Positions 61,989 through 64,000 of a stretch of DNA of 64,000 nucleotides are shown piece by piece. Under the pieces are notes generated by a model, which saw nothing but the letters and a program-made list of their open reading frames with translations, was not told where the DNA came from and ran no database searches. The first letter of the stretch is position 1. Each line of letters opens with the position of its first letter. This DNA is from Ruminiclostridium herbifermentans (GTDB lineage Bacteria > Bacillota > Clostridia > Acetivibrionales > DSM-1351), in NCBI RefSeq assembly GCF_005473905.2, contig NZ_CP061336.1:1472501-1536500 (forward strand), in the 5' to 3' direction. The position numbers were made by a program, and so were the translations under genes.

Positions 61989-63638
61989 ATGCATAACGAA
62001 ATGTTTTGCTTTCAGTGTGAACAAACAATAGGAGGCAAGGGCTGTACGAAAGTAGGTAACTGTGGAAAAGACAGTGAAGTAGCAGCATTACAGGACTTAC
62101 TTATTTATCAACTAAAGGGTATAGGCTATTGTGGACAAAAATTATTGGAAAAGGGTATCAAAATAGATGATGAAACAGATAAATTTATTATGGATGCTGC
62201 TTTTTCAACTCTAACAAATGTTAACTTTGATCCTGAGAGATTTGTAGAATATTTGAGAAAAGCACAAGAAATAAAAGAGTGCTTGAAAAAGCAGCTGCTA
62301 GAGTGTAAAAATCATTTTCCAGAAGTAGTAAGTTATACTCTTCCAGCTACAAAAGAAGAAATGCTTAAGGATGCAAAAAAAGCTGGTATAATGTATGACC
62401 AGACTTTAGATGCAGATATTCGTTCCTTAAGAGAGATGCTCATTTATGGAATGAAGGGAATGGGAGCTTATGGCCATCATGCGCATGTTTTAGGCTATAA
62501 GGATGAGACAGTTAGTAAGTTTTTCTATAAGGGTTTTGCAGCAGTTATTAATGAAGGCCTGACAGTTGATGATTTGTTCAATTTAATTATGGAATTTGGA
62601 CAAGTCAATTTAAAATGCATGGAGTTACTTGATAAAGCAAACACGGGCTCCTATGGCAATCCTGTTCCAACACAAGTCAGTATTACAAAGAAAAAGGGTC
62701 CATTTATTATTGTTTCTGGGCATGACCTGAAGGACTTAAAGGAACTGCTTGAGCAAACGGAGGGCAAAGGAATCAATATATATACCCATGGTGAAATGCT
62801 TCCTGCTCATGGCTATCCAGAATTAAAAAAGTATCCTCACTTAGTAGGTAACTTTGGCGGAGCATGGCAAGATCAACAAAAAGAGTTTGACGGAATACCG
62901 GGTTGTATACTTATGACAACAAATTGTTTGCAAAAACCACGAGACTCCTATAGGGATAGAATATTTACAACAAGTATTGTTGGATGGCCTGAAATAACTC
63001 ATATCAGAGAGGTTAACGGTAAAAAAGACTTTAGTCTTATAATAAACAAGGCTTTTCAGCTAGGTGGTTTTACAGAAGATGAACCTGAACAGAAAATAAC
63101 AGTGGGCTTTGGGCATAATGCAGTATTAAGCAATGCCGATAAGATAATTGATGCAGTAAAAAATGGAGCGATAAAGCATTTCTTCCTGATTGGAGGATGT
63201 GATGGTGCAAGACCGGGAAGAAATTATTTTACTGAATTTGCAGAGAAAACACCAAAGGATACAATAATACTTACACTTGCTTGTGGTAAGTACAGATTTA
63301 ACAAAATGAATTTGGGTCAAATAGGAGAATTTCCTAGAGTTCTTGATGTAGGTCAGTGTAATGATTCTTTTGGAGCAATAAGAATTGCACTGGCGCTTGC
63401 AGATGCATTTAAATGTGGAGTAAATGATTTGCCGCTTTCATTAATTCTTTCCTGGTATGAACAAAAGGCTGTATGTATTCTTATTACATTGTTATCACTT
63501 GGAATTAAGGATATTAGACTTGGACCAACACTACCGGCATTTATTACACCAAATATATTGCAAGTATTAATTGATAAGTTTGGAATCAAACCAATATCAA
63601 CGCCAGATGAGGATTTAAAGGCTATATTGGGAAACTAA
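61989..63638 (+). CDS. hcp: Hybrid cluster protein (hydroxylamine reductase)
   Basis: 549 residues, ATG 61989 following GAAGGGAG. Hcp carries a cubane and a hybrid Fe-S-O cluster; it reduces hydroxylamine in vitro and nitric oxide in E. coli, with roles in nitrosative stress and S-nitrosylation. N-terminal cluster cysteines: CFQC, GCTKVGNC. Hybrid cluster ligands: His in VSGHDL, Glu in HGEMLPAHGYP, Cys in TTNCLQKP, GGCDGARPGR, LACGKYRFN and VGQCNDSFG, and the Glu/Lys pair in WYEQKAV. All expected residues are present. It belongs to the same structural superfamily as CooS encoded 5 kb upstream. No hcr reductase gene is adjacent. Confidence 0.95.
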   Translation: MHNEMFCFQCEQTIGGKGCTKVGNCGKDSEVAALQDLLIYQLKGIGYCGQKLLEKGIKIDDETDKFIMDAAFSTLTNVNFDPERFVEYLRKAQEIKECLKKQLLECKNHFPEVVSYTLPATKEEMLKDAKKAGIMYDQTLDADIRSLREMLIYGMKGMGAYGHHAHVLGYKDETVSKFFYKGFAAVINEGLTVDDLFNLIMEFGQVNLKCMELLDKANTGSYGNPVPTQVSITKKKGPFIIVSGHDLKDLKELLEQTEGKGINIYTHGEMLPAHGYPELKKYPHLVGNFGGAWQDQQKEFDGIPGCILMTTNCLQKPRDSYRDRIFTTSIVGWPEITHIREVNGKKDFSLIINKAFQLGGFTEDEPEQKITVGFGHNAVLSNADKIIDAVKNGAIKHFFLIGGCDGARPGRNYFTEFAEKTPKDTIILTLACGKYRFNKMNLGQIGEFPRVLDVGQCNDSFGAIRIALALADAFKCGVNDLPLSLILSWYEQKAVCILITLLSLGIKDIRLGPTLPAFITPNILQVLIDKFGIKPISTPDEDLKAILGN

Positions 63639-63868
63639 TAAGTTTTTACAAAGTCCTGAGTAGAGAGTAAAAATGTGATGTGACCTCCTAGTAGAATTTT
63701 AGTTCTAAATATATGAGGTAGCTTATTCTATTCTTTACTTGGGATTTACATATGAAATATGTTTATTGAATTGCTATCAGAAATGATGTATTATATTAAG
63801 CAGGAAAATTACTATTTTTTGGGTAATGCGAGTAATATAATTTTTTAAAAGAGAGAAGATAAGTAGAA

Positions 63869-64000
63869 ATGAAGCTTTTTGAATATAGTTTATCAACAAA
63901 TACTGAAGGTATGTACAATGTAACAAGACAAGCAGCCGAGGCAGTAACTAAAAGTGGTGTAACTGACGGAATATGTGTAGTCTATTGTCCCCACACTACG
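63869..64000 (+). CDS. YjbQ/UPF0047 family protein (3' truncated by window)
   Basis: The first 44 residues from ATG 63869, with AGAGAGAAG upstream: MKLFEYSLSTNTEGMYNVT, then AAEAVTKSGVTDGICVVYCPHTT. The VYCPHTTAxxxINE-type motif start is characteristic of the YjbQ/secondary thiamine-phosphate synthase family; the frame is open to the window edge. Only the N-terminal third is visible, so completeness cannot be judged. Confidence 0.8.
   Translation, partial: MKLFEYSLSTNTEGMYNVTRQAAEAVTKSGVTDGICVVYCPHTT

Overview
The window is AT-rich DNA from a low-GC, Gram-positive, probably anaerobic Clostridia-type Firmicute. The evidence is strong AGGAGG ribosome sites with frequent TTG/GTG starts, a T-box leader on valS, a glmS ribozyme, the cdaA-cdaR-glmM-glmS neighbourhood, and the oxygen-sensitive Fe-S enzymes CooS and Hcp. 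Genus is not decided by the sequence.

Layout. 1-13066: the end of an ABC exporter, a hendecad-repeat coiled-coil protein, a DUF1015 protein (minus strand), small envelope genes, an AI-2E-type permease and the T-box/valS operon. 13441-27260: housekeeping block with a class V aminotransferase, NAD synthase, the c-di-AMP genes cdaA-cdaR, a COG2509-type flavoprotein, glmM and glmS. Its intergenic regions are rich in structured RNA candidates: a dispersed stem-bounded repeat in three copies, a two-hairpin element with complementary loops, two leaders sharing an anti-Shine-Dalgarno hairpin, and a glmS ribozyme about 1.5 kb upstream of glmS instead of next to it.

27286-38899 is a precisely bounded Tn7-like transposon: perfect 30-bp terminal inverted repeats, a 5-bp TACAT duplication, and insertion 20 bp past the glmS stop codon, the classical attTn7 position. 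It carries tnsA, tnsB, tnsC and tnsD/tniQ plus cargo. tnsB and tnsC each hold one in-frame stop codon with an intact remainder, and a cargo gene (MrpR-like plus DUF3883) is out of frame at a TA tract. Immediately beyond lie remnants of older Tn7-like elements: a short segment between opposed TnsB-site arrays, then a further end with a decayed tnsA. The site has been hit repeatedly.

40204-48700 is accessory DNA: two secreted/anchored proteins (one SpoIID-like with a nonsense codon in its signal peptide), a three-gene operon resembling ABC-three-component conflict systems, and a possible toxin tail with an immunity-like gene. 48778-64000 returns to metabolic genes: a PIG-L deacetylase, a methyltransferase, an esterase lipoprotein, two GNAT-like paralogues (one lacking a normal start), a STAS-like protein, a CooS-type CO dehydrogenase lacking one expected C-cluster cysteine, a NitT/TauT-type ABC importer, a GH4 glycosidase, hybrid cluster protein, and the start of a YjbQ-family gene cut by the window edge.
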